A program made the translations under genes and the position numbers. Below, one piece after another: positions 16,846-24,578 of a DNA stretch of 42,207 nucleotides. Source of the stretch: Bacteroidota bacterium (lineage in GTDB: Bacteria; Bacteroidota; Ignavibacteria; UBA10030; BY39); the NCBI GenBank assembly GCA_030682385.1, contig JAUXOG010000041.1, positions 1 to 42,207 on the forward strand, in the 5' to 3' direction. How positions within the stretch are numbered: position 1 is the first letter of the stretch; each line of letters starts with the position of its first letter. A model generated the notes under the pieces. That model saw nothing but the letters and a program-made list of their open reading frames with translations. It was not told where the DNA came from and did not search any database.

Positions 16846-17751
16846 TTAAGCCTGGTCCGGATATATCTTTTTCCATATGTAGTTTTTAAATATTTTTCTC
16901 GGTAGTTTTTCGATCCAGTTTTTCATGTGCATGGGTTTATGTTGTAGAGCTTGCAATTCGGCAAATTCCAGGTATTGATTTACGATACGGTTTAGCTGAT
17001 TTAATTCTTTTTCGTTTAGATAATTTTTTGCCACTAAAACATCCTGCATTTTTATTCCCTCACCCGGGTAGTTTGTTAAACCCATAAAAGGTTTTGAAGC
17101 ATCTGCCCTGAGCTTAATAAGTTCTGCTGCGGTATGGGCATGAATTGCCCAATGAAATTTATTTTGTACTGCTGCAAAAAACTGTTGTGTCAGATCGATG
17201 TTAGCAACATAGTCAATACTGGTTGCATAGATATCGCAAATCTTCCGATAAAATACTTTTCCGCTGCTTCGTATGTCGCGGATTCGTGTAAGAAGTTCGT
17301 CAAAATAATTATCGCGCGCCTGTTTCAAACGCTCGTCATCAAGCACGAAACCTTTGATGATATATTCCTTTAATCGCTGAGTTGCCCATTTACGAAAGTG
17401 TGTACCTATATGTGATTTCACCCTATAACCTACGGAAATGATCACATCTAAATCATAAAACTCTGTGTCGCGGTTAACTCTTCGTTTACCTTCTTGCTGA
17501 ACTGTTCGGAATTTCCGAACAGTTGCTTCAGCGTCTAATTCTCCCTCTTCATAAATTTTGGTAATGTGTTCACTGATTGTAGATTTTGCTTTCTGAAACA
17601 GCTCGCTGATTTGACTTAGCGAAAGCCATACAGTTTCGCCCTGCATATGTACATCTATTTTTGTGGTGCCTTGCGGTGACTGGTAGATTAGAATTTCGCC
17701 TTTGTTTTCCATTTTGCTTTCTTTTTTGTTAAGTGTTTCTTTATTCAGCAT
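16846..17751 (-). CDS. RhuM-family protein with altered C-terminus
   Basis: A 301-residue member of the virulence RhuM family. The N-terminal half has the typical IYQSPQGTTKIDVHMQGETV and WLSLSQISELFQKAKSTISEH helix-turn-helix-like region, then RKFRTVQQEGKRRVNRDTEF and YDLDVIISVGYRVKS, a Bro/KilA-like signature. The family usually continues past the HMKNWIEKL segment for some 35-50 residues. Here the sequence turns into KLPRKIFKNYIWKK and stops, so the C-terminus seems replaced or truncated. The start ATG 17751 overlaps the hsdS stop as TAATG; ATG 17712 (MENKGEIL) is an alternative. The function of RhuM is unclear, although it is frequently embedded in type I RM operons. Confidence 0.85.
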   Translation of the reverse strand: MLNKETLNKKESKMENKGEILIYQSPQGTTKIDVHMQGETVWLSLSQISELFQKAKSTISEHITKIYEEGELDAEATVRKFRTVQQEGKRRVNRDTEFYDLDVIISVGYRVKSHIGTHFRKWATQRLKEYIIKGFVLDDERLKQARDNYFDELLTRIRDIRSSGKVFYRKICDIYATSIDYVANIDLTQQFFAAVQNKFHWAIHAHTAAELIKLRADASKPFMGLTNYPGEGIKMQDVLVAKNYLNEKELNQLNRIVNQYLEFAELQALQHKPMHMKNWIEKLPRKIFKNYIWKKIYPDQA

Positions 17752-19121
17752 TATACCAACCTTATCTTGCCAGTTAACAAATTCTGCATCATGCCTTGCT
17801 TTATCATTTTGTATTTCTCTAATTTCTTTTCTAATGATTCTATTTCGGTATCCATATCAGAAAGGATTTTTGAAATGTTGGTTTGTATTTCTTTTTTAGG
17901 AAAAGGGATTTGTATTGACTCAATATCGCTTGGTTTTAAATTATTTATACTTGAACCTGACAGCAACATTTCTATATAAGAACGATAATTGTACGAAAGA
18001 AAATTATAGAAGATGAAATCCGAATCAGCATCTTTTGAATGTATTCTAAAGCATCCCATGAAAGCACCAAAAGTGTATTTGATAGAATCCAACTGTTTAA
18101 ACTTTGCAGCCTTTCCAACCAAAACCTTACTTCCATTGGCCATACAAATAAGAATATCATTTGCTTGCATCTGCTGAGTCGGTTTCACTCTTGCATTGTG
18201 AACATATTGAACATCTGTATAGATTATTTTACACTCCTGTATGTTATTTGCTCTAAATAGCCTATTGGTTTTGTCTGTATCAAACGGAAATAAATCCCTC
18301 TCGCCATTATAACTAACTCCTCGAATACATTCACCAATCTCCCCCAATTTCTTCACTTCCCATTTTTCTGAACTGTGACCCGCCTGCCTGTCGGGCAGGT
18401 TTTTTTGATTATTGGATTTCTCTGATTTTTTAGCATTATGTAAATCATGGTCATCAAGTGAATCCCAAAAATCCGGGTTCAGACATTTTTGCATAGCCCC
18501 TTGCTTTATGTTTTGCTTTTTGGCAATGAGTTTTTCTAATTGCGTAATGAGCCCTTCGGCTTCGCTCAGGGCAAGTGCGATGGCGGTTTGCTCGGCGCGC
18601 GTGGGGGGAAGAGGAATAAGAATTTTCTTTAGGTTGGTTTTTGATACACCATAAACCTTCAAACCAGTTGCCAAAGTATCCATTTGCTTTTTTACCAGCT
18701 CATTAGATTGGATATATCCCTTAAAGCCATTTGCAATGGTTTCATTTTTGTTCCTAAGTAAAAAGGTGTGCAGCCCTGAAATTGCTTTTCGGTTTTTTAA
18801 ATTTCTAACCTCAACGCTTTTACCAACACCTTCATAATCCTCAGAAGCGTCTACAACGATAACATCCCCATCCTTGATTAAGGGATAGTTTTTTTGAAGC
18901 TCTCTTCTAATGGTTGGCAAATTTATTTTATCTAAATCTATAAAATGCAAACACTTTGTATGAATGTCGCCATAATGAACATACCCTATCTCATCATTTT
19001 CTGTTAATTGAGCCCGCGAATAAGTTGCAGTCGTTAAGAAATCAAATGCTTCATCGTAGGAGATCAATAACCAATCATTGGGAATAACACCAACTTCAGT
19101 ATTTTTAAAATCTTTTAACAT
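17751..19121 (-). CDS. hsdS: Type I restriction-modification specificity subunit S
   Basis: A 456-residue HsdS with two target-recognition domains. TRD1 spans about 1-165 and is followed by the central helical spacer (PPTRAEQTAIALAL...IKQGAMQ, about 172-212). TRD2 spans about 255-400 and is followed by the distal spacer (SDMDTEIESLEKKLEKYK, IKQGMMQNLLTGKIRL). Together they should read a bipartite site that cannot be predicted here. The linker before TRD2 contains the palindrome-coded NLPDRQAG (residues about 240-247). The central spacer contains ALSEAEGL, whose DNA (18551-18572) matches another dispersed palindrome. Downstream coupling to rhuM is by TAATG. Confidence 0.93.
   Translation of the reverse strand: MLKDFKNTEVGVIPNDWLLISYDEAFDFLTTATYSRAQLTENDEIGYVHYGDIHTKCLHFIDLDKINLPTIRRELQKNYPLIKDGDVIVVDASEDYEGVGKSVEVRNLKNRKAISGLHTFLLRNKNETIANGFKGYIQSNELVKKQMDTLATGLKVYGVSKTNLKKILIPLPPTRAEQTAIALALSEAEGLITQLEKLIAKKQNIKQGAMQKCLNPDFWDSLDDHDLHNAKKSEKSNNQKNLPDRQAGHSSEKWEVKKLGEIGECIRGVSYNGERDLFPFDTDKTNRLFRANNIQECKIIYTDVQYVHNARVKPTQQMQANDILICMANGSKVLVGKAAKFKQLDSIKYTFGAFMGCFRIHSKDADSDFIFYNFLSYNYRSYIEMLLSGSSINNLKPSDIESIQIPFPKKEIQTNISKILSDMDTEIESLEKKLEKYKMIKQGMMQNLLTGKIRLV
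18381..18399. repeat. Dispersed palindrome inside hsdS (TRD linker)
   Basis: CCTGCC (18383-18388) faces GGCAGG (18394-18399), giving the CCTGCCCGACAGGCAGG family sequence. It is read in frame as LPDRQAG between the central spacer and TRD2, where length is probably tolerated. Confidence 0.65.
18551..18572. repeat. Dispersed palindrome sequence inside the hsdS central spacer
   Basis: GCCCTTCGGCTTCGCTCAGGGC has GCCCT/AGGGC ends and the CTTCG/GCTCAG core seen in other repeats of this window. It is read as ALSEAEGL, where HsdS proteins normally carry an ALSDxDxLI-like stretch of the same length, so substitution or chance resemblance is as likely as insertion. Confidence 0.45.
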
Positions 19122-19142
19122 TTGAGTTTCATTTGCTTTAAA

Positions 19143-19222
19143 TGGTGGTTTCGGCTCCGCTCAACCACCAGCGTGCTATAAATTGGTGCTTGATTTGTTG
19201 GGTGAGCGTAGTCGAACTCAAA
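19143..19222. repeat. Palindromic repeats between the GIY-YIG gene and hsdS
   Basis: TGGTGGTT (19143-19150) pairs with AACCACCA (19163-19170) around TCGGCTCCGCTC, forming a perfect 8-bp hairpin. A second dispersed motif, GGGTGAGCGTAGTCGAACTC, follows at about 19200-19219. These non-coding elements fill the gap between the two genes and may attenuate or stabilise the transcript. Confidence 0.6.
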
Positions 19223-19235
19223 TTCTAATGCACCA

Positions 19236-19550
19236 TTACTGTTTCTTGTAATTTTTATAATGTGTTTCATTGATACACTCTGCTGCTTTTTTCAATTCAT
19301 CTGTCATTCCACTCATCAAAGCTTCTTTTTTCTTTCGGCTCCAACCTTGTACTTGTTTCTCTCTATAAAATGCTTCATCAATTCTGGTAAATTCTTCATA
19401 ATACAACAACTTCACAGGCAAGTATTTTTTTGTATGATTTGCACCTTCACCTGCCTGATGTTGAGCCAATCTCAACTCCAAATTATTTGTGCTTCCGGTG
19501 TAGTAGCTACCATCGGCACATTCCAGTATGTACATATACCCACCTACCAT
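19236..19550 (-). CDS. Small GIY-YIG-fold protein (UvrC/YhbQ-type)
   Basis: A 104-residue single-domain GIY-YIG protein. The first motif is YMYILECADGSYYTGSTNN, the conserved arginine lies in LELRLAQHQAG, and YEEFTRIDEAFYREKQVQGW holds the acidic residue and the family tail. The fold cleaves DNA or RNA phosphodiesters in characterised relatives; small stand-alone members have no firmly established substrate. Its ATG overlaps the hsdM stop by 7 bases, so it is translated as part of the RM operon between hsdM and hsdS, an unusual position that often marks a mobile cargo gene. Confidence 0.85.
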   Translation of the reverse strand: MVGGYMYILECADGSYYTGSTNNLELRLAQHQAGEGANHTKKYLPVKLLYYEEFTRIDEAFYREKQVQGWSRKKKEALMSGMTDELKKAAECINETHYKNYKKQ

Positions 19551-22033
19551 TGAAAACCCATTTTTTTTAATTGATTTGAAACGGTTGCTTCCAGAGCCTC
19601 TACACCCGATTGGAGTTTTGGCAACGGTGTTTCATATCGTTCTGCCAATTCTTTTATGCGTTGTGTAAGTCGGTGGCTTATATTGTCCATTTCGGTGCGT
19701 ATGCCTTGCTCAATGTTGTGCATCCATTTATTTTCCACCACTATGGTTTTTATTTCTTCAATGCTCAACTTAGGATATTGAGCAATCACCTTCTTTTCCA
19801 AATCGGCTTTTGCTGTTTTTATTTTGGCTTGTGTTTCTGCTTCATCTTCCACCAGTTTTTTGTATTGCTGAAGCATATCGTATTCTTCAGCATTGTCGGA
19901 TTGAGACGCGATGTATCGCGTCTCAACAATAGCTTTCTGCAAATTACCTTTGCTTATCTTTCCTTTATCGTCTATGGCATTGGCAAGCAGTCCGTCCTCG
20001 CTTCCGTGTTCTTCGCGTAGTTCATCCATTTTGGCAATCAGCGTTTCGGCTTCTGCTTCCAAATCGTCAATTGCTTTTTGTTCTTTGGCAAAATATTCTT
20101 GTATGATTAAAGCCGGTGGTATCAGTCTGCCTTCCAACCCTTCAATACCCGGTACATATTTTACAATTTTTGCATTTTCGGAAGCTGAGCCTGTCGAAGC
20201 TTTGGTTTTCTTTTCTATCCGTTTTACTTCTTTGCCTGCCTTCCAGCCATCATCAGCAAGTTCGTACATATCATCCTGCATGGTTTCTGCCCAATAATCC
20301 ATCATGTGCTGATACATGGCGTATTTGTCGGTGAGTTGTTTGTTGTCGTAATGTTTCAGCAGGTTTTCAGAAATAATATGGATTTCCTTTTTCTGATGCA
20401 AGCCGGCGTTCAATGCTTTGGTGTAAGCGGTTGTTACGTTTTTCCATTTGTTAAATACTGCATCCATCTTTTTGCTGAAAGCGGAAAACTCAGGATGGTT
20501 GAAAATCTTGTTTTTTATTTCTTCGTTTGCAATGCACAAAGCAGAATAGTTTGCCCGTTTGCTTTGTTTGAACAAAGTGCTTTTTAAAGTCGGATAGACT
20601 TCCCAATAATTTTGCAGATCTTCAATATCACGGTTTGGAATATCGCCTAACAAATGCGCTTCAATGTCTTGCAAGTCTTCTGCTTCTTGACTGTCAATGT
20701 ATCGGGGAATGTTCAGGTTGTAATCGTTCTTGGGATCTGCAATCTCTGCGATGGGAATGATTCGTGAATACTTTGGTACTTCAATCTGGTTGTTAAACGT
20801 GTCCACTATTTTGTGTATGTCCTGCTCACGAAGTCGGTTCTTATTTCCGTCTTTGATGAACCCCTTGCTCGCATCAATCATAAAAATGCCCTTGCGACTT
20901 TCAGCATTTTCTTTATCAATTACAATTAAAGAAGCGGCGATACCCGTACCATAAAACAAGTTGGGCGGCAAACCAATAATACCTTTGATGTAACCCCTTT
21001 GGATAATATTTTTACGTATATCGGCTTCGGTATTGCCACGGAATAACACACCCAAAGGCATAACAACACAACCCTTGCCTTTGCTTTTTAACGACCTTAT
21101 GATGTGCAATAGAAAAGCATAATCACCGTTCTTCTGTGGCGGAATACCATAGTCTTGAAATCTTCTGTACGAGTCGTTAACGGCATCTACGCCGTTGCCC
21201 CACGACTTATAACTAAAGGGAGGATTTGCAACAACGTAATCAAATATTTTCAGTGACCCGTTGTTGTCTAAGAATAAAGGATTCGCGAGTGTGTTGCCCT
21301 GTTTAATGCTTAGCACATCGGATGCATGATTGTGCAGCACCATATTCATTCGTGCGAGAGCCGCAGTGGCGACATCATTTTCCTGTCCGAAGAGTGAAAT
21401 GTTTTTCTCCGCTTCATCGCCAACTTTTAATAACAAAGAACCCGAACCACATGTAGGATCGTACACCGTAGTGGCGGCGCTTGTGTTCTTACTGCTTATA
21501 CCGATTATTTTTGAAATCACACGACTTACTTCTGCCGGTGTATAAAACTGCCCTTTGCTTTTACCGCTTTCGGTCGCAAAGTGGCGCATCAAATACTCGT
21601 AAGCATCTCCAAGGATATCATCACCTTCAGCTTTGTTCTTACTGAAGTCGAGTTCCGGGTTTTCAAAAATGGCAATCAGGTTAGTTAGTTTCTGAACCAT
21701 ATCTTTGCCGCTGCCTAACTTATCGCTGTTGTTGAAGTCGGCTAAATCTATAGTTCCGGTAAGGTTGTTAGCTTCTGCAATTTTGCCGATGATTTTCTTA
21801 TTTATATCGTCGCCAATTGTCGGCTTACCTTTTAGCTGCACCATATCCTTAAAGCTTGCACCTTTAGGCACAGTAATAGGAGCGTAAGGCACGCCCGCAT
21901 ATTTATCGCTAATGTATTTGATGAATAACATTACAAGCACATAGTCCTTGTACTGGCTTGCATCCATCCCGCCGCGAAGTTCATCGCAACTTGCCCATAG
22001 TGAATTGTAAAGTTCGCTTTTTTTAACTGCCAT
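19544..22033 (-). CDS. hsdM: Type I restriction-modification N6-adenine methyltransferase subunit, long form
   Basis: The HsdM N-terminal domain (SLWASCDELRGGMDASQYKD) is followed by the N6-methylase core with the SAM-binding motif DPTCGSGSLLL (D192) and the catalytic NPPF (270-273), so methylation of adenine on both strands of the HsdS-defined site is expected. At 829 residues it is clearly longer than the classical 500-550. Everything after about residue 520 is a helical, charged extension with coiled-coil character and KNRLREQ/ELREEHGSEDG-type stretches. Two palindromic repeat sequences lie in this extension (19901-19926 and 20183-20205). Start ATG 22033 opens the RM operon. Confidence 0.93.
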   Translation of the reverse strand: MAVKKSELYNSLWASCDELRGGMDASQYKDYVLVMLFIKYISDKYAGVPYAPITVPKGASFKDMVQLKGKPTIGDDINKKIIGKIAEANNLTGTIDLADFNNSDKLGSGKDMVQKLTNLIAIFENPELDFSKNKAEGDDILGDAYEYLMRHFATESGKSKGQFYTPAEVSRVISKIIGISSKNTSAATTVYDPTCGSGSLLLKVGDEAEKNISLFGQENDVATAALARMNMVLHNHASDVLSIKQGNTLANPLFLDNNGSLKIFDYVVANPPFSYKSWGNGVDAVNDSYRRFQDYGIPPQKNGDYAFLLHIIRSLKSKGKGCVVMPLGVLFRGNTEADIRKNIIQRGYIKGIIGLPPNLFYGTGIAASLIVIDKENAESRKGIFMIDASKGFIKDGNKNRLREQDIHKIVDTFNNQIEVPKYSRIIPIAEIADPKNDYNLNIPRYIDSQEAEDLQDIEAHLLGDIPNRDIEDLQNYWEVYPTLKSTLFKQSKRANYSALCIANEEIKNKIFNHPEFSAFSKKMDAVFNKWKNVTTAYTKALNAGLHQKKEIHIISENLLKHYDNKQLTDKYAMYQHMMDYWAETMQDDMYELADDGWKAGKEVKRIEKKTKASTGSASENAKIVKYVPGIEGLEGRLIPPALIIQEYFAKEQKAIDDLEAEAETLIAKMDELREEHGSEDGLLANAIDDKGKISKGNLQKAIVETRYIASQSDNAEEYDMLQQYKKLVEDEAETQAKIKTAKADLEKKVIAQYPKLSIEEIKTIVVENKWMHNIEQGIRTEMDNISHRLTQRIKELAERYETPLPKLQSGVEALEATVSNQLKKMGFQW
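19901..19926. repeat. Perfect 26-bp palindrome inside hsdM
   Basis: TTGAGACGCGAT, two spacer bases GT, then ATCGCGTCTCAA: 12-bp perfect arms. It is read in frame as VETRYIASQ (about residues 702-710) in the C-terminal extension of HsdM. The GAGACGCGAT hairpin type is characteristic of dispersed repeats in this bacterial group. Confidence 0.75.
20183..20205. repeat. Dispersed repeat sequence inside hsdM
   Basis: Read on the minus strand it contains AGCTTCGACAGGCTCAGCTTC, with AGCTTC at one end and the CTTCGACAGGCTCAG core of a common dispersed repeat. It is translated as KASTGSASEN around residue 612, a low-complexity linker in the HsdM extension. Confidence 0.6.
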
Positions 22034-22068
22034 TTATTTTAAATCCGCTCTTGTACATTTGATGTTGG

Positions 22069-22098
22069 AAAATATAATAAAATTCTTGGGATTAGCAA
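22069..22098 (-). promoter_or_regulatory. Candidate promoter of the hsdM operon
   Basis: On the minus strand TTG (22098-22096) is followed after 19 bases by TATATTTT (22076-22069), one mismatch from the TAnnTTTG element of Bacteroidetes-type promoters. It lies 36 bases before the hsdM ATG. The remainder of the 260-base gap up to 22293 shows no gene. Confidence 0.4.
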
Positions 22099-22293
22099 AG
22101 AGGGAAGTAATCATCCGGTAATATAATCCCATCCTTATCAGATACAGCCCGTATTAAGGTAGTTGTCATGTGGGAAGCTATGATATAACGGGTGATAAAA
22201 AACCATCAACCGTTTCATACTGAGGGTTTACTTCTTTACTGCTCTTGGAGGAGTTGGGGTTGGTAAGTTTTGTGTTAATATAACATTTATCCA

Positions 22294-22719
22294 TCACGCA
22301 TTTTCACCAGCCTCGTTAAGATATCCTCTGCACTCAGCTGAACCACAGAGACAGACAATTAATTCACTATCTGCATCATAGTCATAATCAATCGTTAACT
22401 CTTCACCCTGTTGAATATCGCGTGCAGCATAAAATAAAATTTTGTTGCCGGCAACTTCATAATAACAACTAGGATCGCACGAATGGTTAAAATATTTTGT
22501 GTGATTTCCTTTGTTGTAACCATCAATAGCATTTTCATCATTCAGCCAAAAAGTATAAATTCCGGAACGATTCATATCTTCTTCTCTTCTCATAGCTTCT
22601 TCAGCAGAAATTAATTCTCCCTCGTATTCAGCAATAAGATGATCTTTGGAAATAAATTTGTTTGTAAAACAACCAAAACGGTTAATTGCAGATTCTTTAA
22701 TAAATAAATATTCGGACAT
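22294..22719 (-). CDS. SET-domain protein-lysine methyltransferase-like protein
   Basis: A 141-residue minimal SET protein. It begins with a typical IKESAINRFGCFTNKFISK (G-x-G-like start of SET-N). The SAM/knot elements follow: YFNHSCDPSC (NHSC motif), then GEELTIDYDYD with the catalytic tyrosine region, and a post-SET cysteine cluster CLCGSAECRG. All signature motifs are present, so lysine methylation of some protein is plausible; bacterial targets are mostly unknown. It lies 13 bases after pdxB on the same strand and is probably cotranscribed. Such stand-alone SET proteins occur in several bacterial phyla and may descend from ancient transfer from eukaryotes. Confidence 0.85.
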   Translation of the reverse strand: MSEYLFIKESAINRFGCFTNKFISKDHLIAEYEGELISAEEAMRREEDMNRSGIYTFWLNDENAIDGYNKGNHTKYFNHSCDPSCYYEVAGNKILFYAARDIQQGEELTIDYDYDADSELIVCLCGSAECRGYLNEAGENA

Positions 22720-22732
22720 TAAATAACTTTCA

Positions 22733-23893
22733 TTAATCCTTTTTTTCTTTTATACATTTAAATCCAAGTGCTGTAATAATTTCTTTGAGTGATTCGTGTT
22801 GAGTCGGGAGATGAACTGTAACGTTTGTAAACTCCCGCCTTGTTTGGTAATTTGTGCGAAGTTTTTTAAAATATTCCGCCCGATACATACCGGGTAGTGT
22901 GAGCATACCTGAAAGTTTTTCATCATCGTAAGCAATGTTGTAGCACTGGTTAACTATTCGGTGTAGAATTTCCTCTTTTTGTAGAATATCCTCAGGAACT
23001 TTAATGTCTGTAATATCTGGCATTCCCAATTCTGCTTTTGGGTCCCACGATGATTCAATTTGGAAATGATCACAAAATGCTTCACGAACCATACGGACGG
23101 CATTCGTTTTACCTTCAAGTGAATAACCAGCAATGTGCGGAGTTCCGATTGTTACAGCCGAAAGAAGTTCTGTATCAATCTTTGATTCGTTTTCCCACAC
23201 GTCGATAATTGTCGAAGCAATCCGCTTATCCCTAATAGCTTTCTTAAGTGAGGCTGTCTCTACTACTGCTCCACGCGATGTATTAATGAATATGGTTTCA
23301 CTTCTGATTCTCGAGATTCTCTTCTCATCAAAGAGATGATAGGTTGCATCTTCACCCAATTTAGTTAGTGGAACGTGCAGAGTAATTATATCTGCTGACA
23401 TCAATTCATCAAGCGGAACAAAAATCGAACTGCCTTCAATGCGAGCACGAGGTGGGTCGTTTTGAAGTACCGTCATTCCTAGGGCTTCAGCAACTTTTAC
23501 AACTTTACTTCCAACATTACCAACACCAACGACACCGATTGTCTTTCCTTTAAGTGAAAATCCTTTTGTTGAGGAGAGATGAAGAAGCGCAGCAACTATG
23601 TACTCCTTAACAGAGTTTGAGTTACATCCCGGCGCACTGGCGAACGCTATTCCTTTTGATATCAGGTAATCAAGATCAATATGGTCGGTGCCGATTGTGG
23701 CAGTACCTACAAATTTCACTCTCCTACTTTCGAGTAACGATTGATTGACTTTTGTCTCTGACCGGACGATCAGGACATCGGCATCATGTACAGCTTCGCT
23801 TGTAAACTCGCCGGTCTCAACCGCTATTACATCACCGAGTGAGCCAAATGCTTTTTCCACAAGTGGTATATTTTTATCGACAACAAACTTCAA
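22733..23893 (-). CDS. pdxB: Erythronate-4-phosphate dehydrogenase
   Basis: A 386-residue D-2-hydroxyacid dehydrogenase of the PdxB type: MKFVVDKNIPLVEKAFGSLG at the N-terminus, the NAD motif VVGVGNVGSK (G123-G128), catalytic Arg in FINTSRGAVV, catalytic His in IGTPHIAGYS, and a C-terminal PdxB dimerisation domain (about residues 290-385). It oxidises 4-phosphoerythronate in the DXP-dependent pyridoxal phosphate pathway. The start is TTG 23893, supported by the family N-terminus and by AAAGGAAG about 10 bases upstream; it directly follows the stop of a possible small ORF. Confidence 0.9.
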   Translation of the reverse strand: MKFVVDKNIPLVEKAFGSLGDVIAVETGEFTSEAVHDADVLIVRSETKVNQSLLESRRVKFVGTATIGTDHIDLDYLISKGIAFASAPGCNSNSVKEYIVAALLHLSSTKGFSLKGKTIGVVGVGNVGSKVVKVAEALGMTVLQNDPPRARIEGSSIFVPLDELMSADIITLHVPLTKLGEDATYHLFDEKRISRIRSETIFINTSRGAVVETASLKKAIRDKRIASTIIDVWENESKIDTELLSAVTIGTPHIAGYSLEGKTNAVRMVREAFCDHFQIESSWDPKAELGMPDITDIKVPEDILQKEEILHRIVNQCYNIAYDDEKLSGMLTLPGMYRAEYFKKLRTNYQTRREFTNVTVHLPTQHESLKEIITALGFKCIKEKKD

Positions 23894-24025
23894 TTACAAA
23901 AATCTTCCTTTGTACGCCCAAAGTCCAAGTGCAGGGTTTGAGATAAAGAAAATTTCTTCTCCATTAGGCATTATGTTTATTCCGTCTTTCAATTTTTTCC
24001 TTTGATGATGGAAAAATATCAGCAT
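23894..24025 (-). CDS. Possible 43-residue small protein upstream of pdxB
   Basis: ATG 24025 with AAAGGG 7 bases upstream opens a 43-codon frame whose TAA abuts the pdxB TTG start. The product has a basic N-terminus (HHQRKKLKDG) and ends SNPALGLWAYKGRFL. I recognise no family. The good ribosome-binding site and exact abutment favour a real small protein or translational leader; the alternative is that it is only untranslated leader of pdxB. Confidence 0.4.
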   Translation of the reverse strand: MLIFFHHQRKKLKDGINIMPNGEEIFFISNPALGLWAYKGRFL

Positions 24026-24176
24026 TCAGGCCCTTTATATTTGGGACCCATTTTCAAATACGATTGGAGCCACCTGAGTCGAGCAAAAGATAATTAAATA
24101 TTTATGGAGTGTTAATGCACACCATATCATTTTGAAATCAAAAAAGTGTCCATATTCGCATTTAGCTTTTCCCTTG

Positions 24177-24538
24177 TGGAGATGCGGGGAATCGAACCCC
24201 GGTCCGAAGAGAAGACCACCAAAACTTCTACATTCATAGTCTGATCGTTTTTAAATTTCAGCTGCACCGCACAGACCAAACACAGCGATAGCAGACTATC
24301 TCAGTTTGATTTAATCCTGAAATTCTGAGAATATTCCGGGACGATCTCGATTATTTTCGACACCCTATCGCAGTCCATCAAGCATAACTGCGTAGAATGG
24401 GTTACCTTTTTTTAATTAGGCAGCCAGTGCGTAATCGTAGTTAGCACTTAAGATTTTTCCGTTTTATTATCGTGCAACTCGGAAAGCACGGAATGCAGTT
24501 CTGACCATCCTCTTCCCCGTCGAATCCATGTCATCCCC
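24177..24538 (-). ncRNA. ssrA: Transfer-messenger RNA (tmRNA)
   Basis: The 5' end GGGGATGACATGGATTCGAC and 3' TTCGATTCCCCGCATCTCC-A form the tRNA-like acceptor (GGGGATG with CATCTCC, one G-U) and T arm. CCA is not encoded (ACAA follows). The tag frame lies at 24445-24416: codons for A-N-Y-D-Y-A-L-A-A followed by TAA. It rescues stalled ribosomes and marks peptides for proteolysis. Length is about 362 bases in one piece, not permuted. Confidence 0.95.
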
Positions 24539-24547
24539 TTAACACTT

Positions 24548-24578
24548 ACAATATATGTTAATGAACTCTGAATGTCAA
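24548..24578 (-). promoter_or_regulatory. Promoter of ssrA
   Basis: On the minus strand TTG (24578-24576, within TTTGACA) and TATATTGT (24555-24548) are separated by 20 bases, placing transcription start close to the mature 5' end at 24538. It overlaps the stop region of the LOG gene. Confidence 0.5.
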
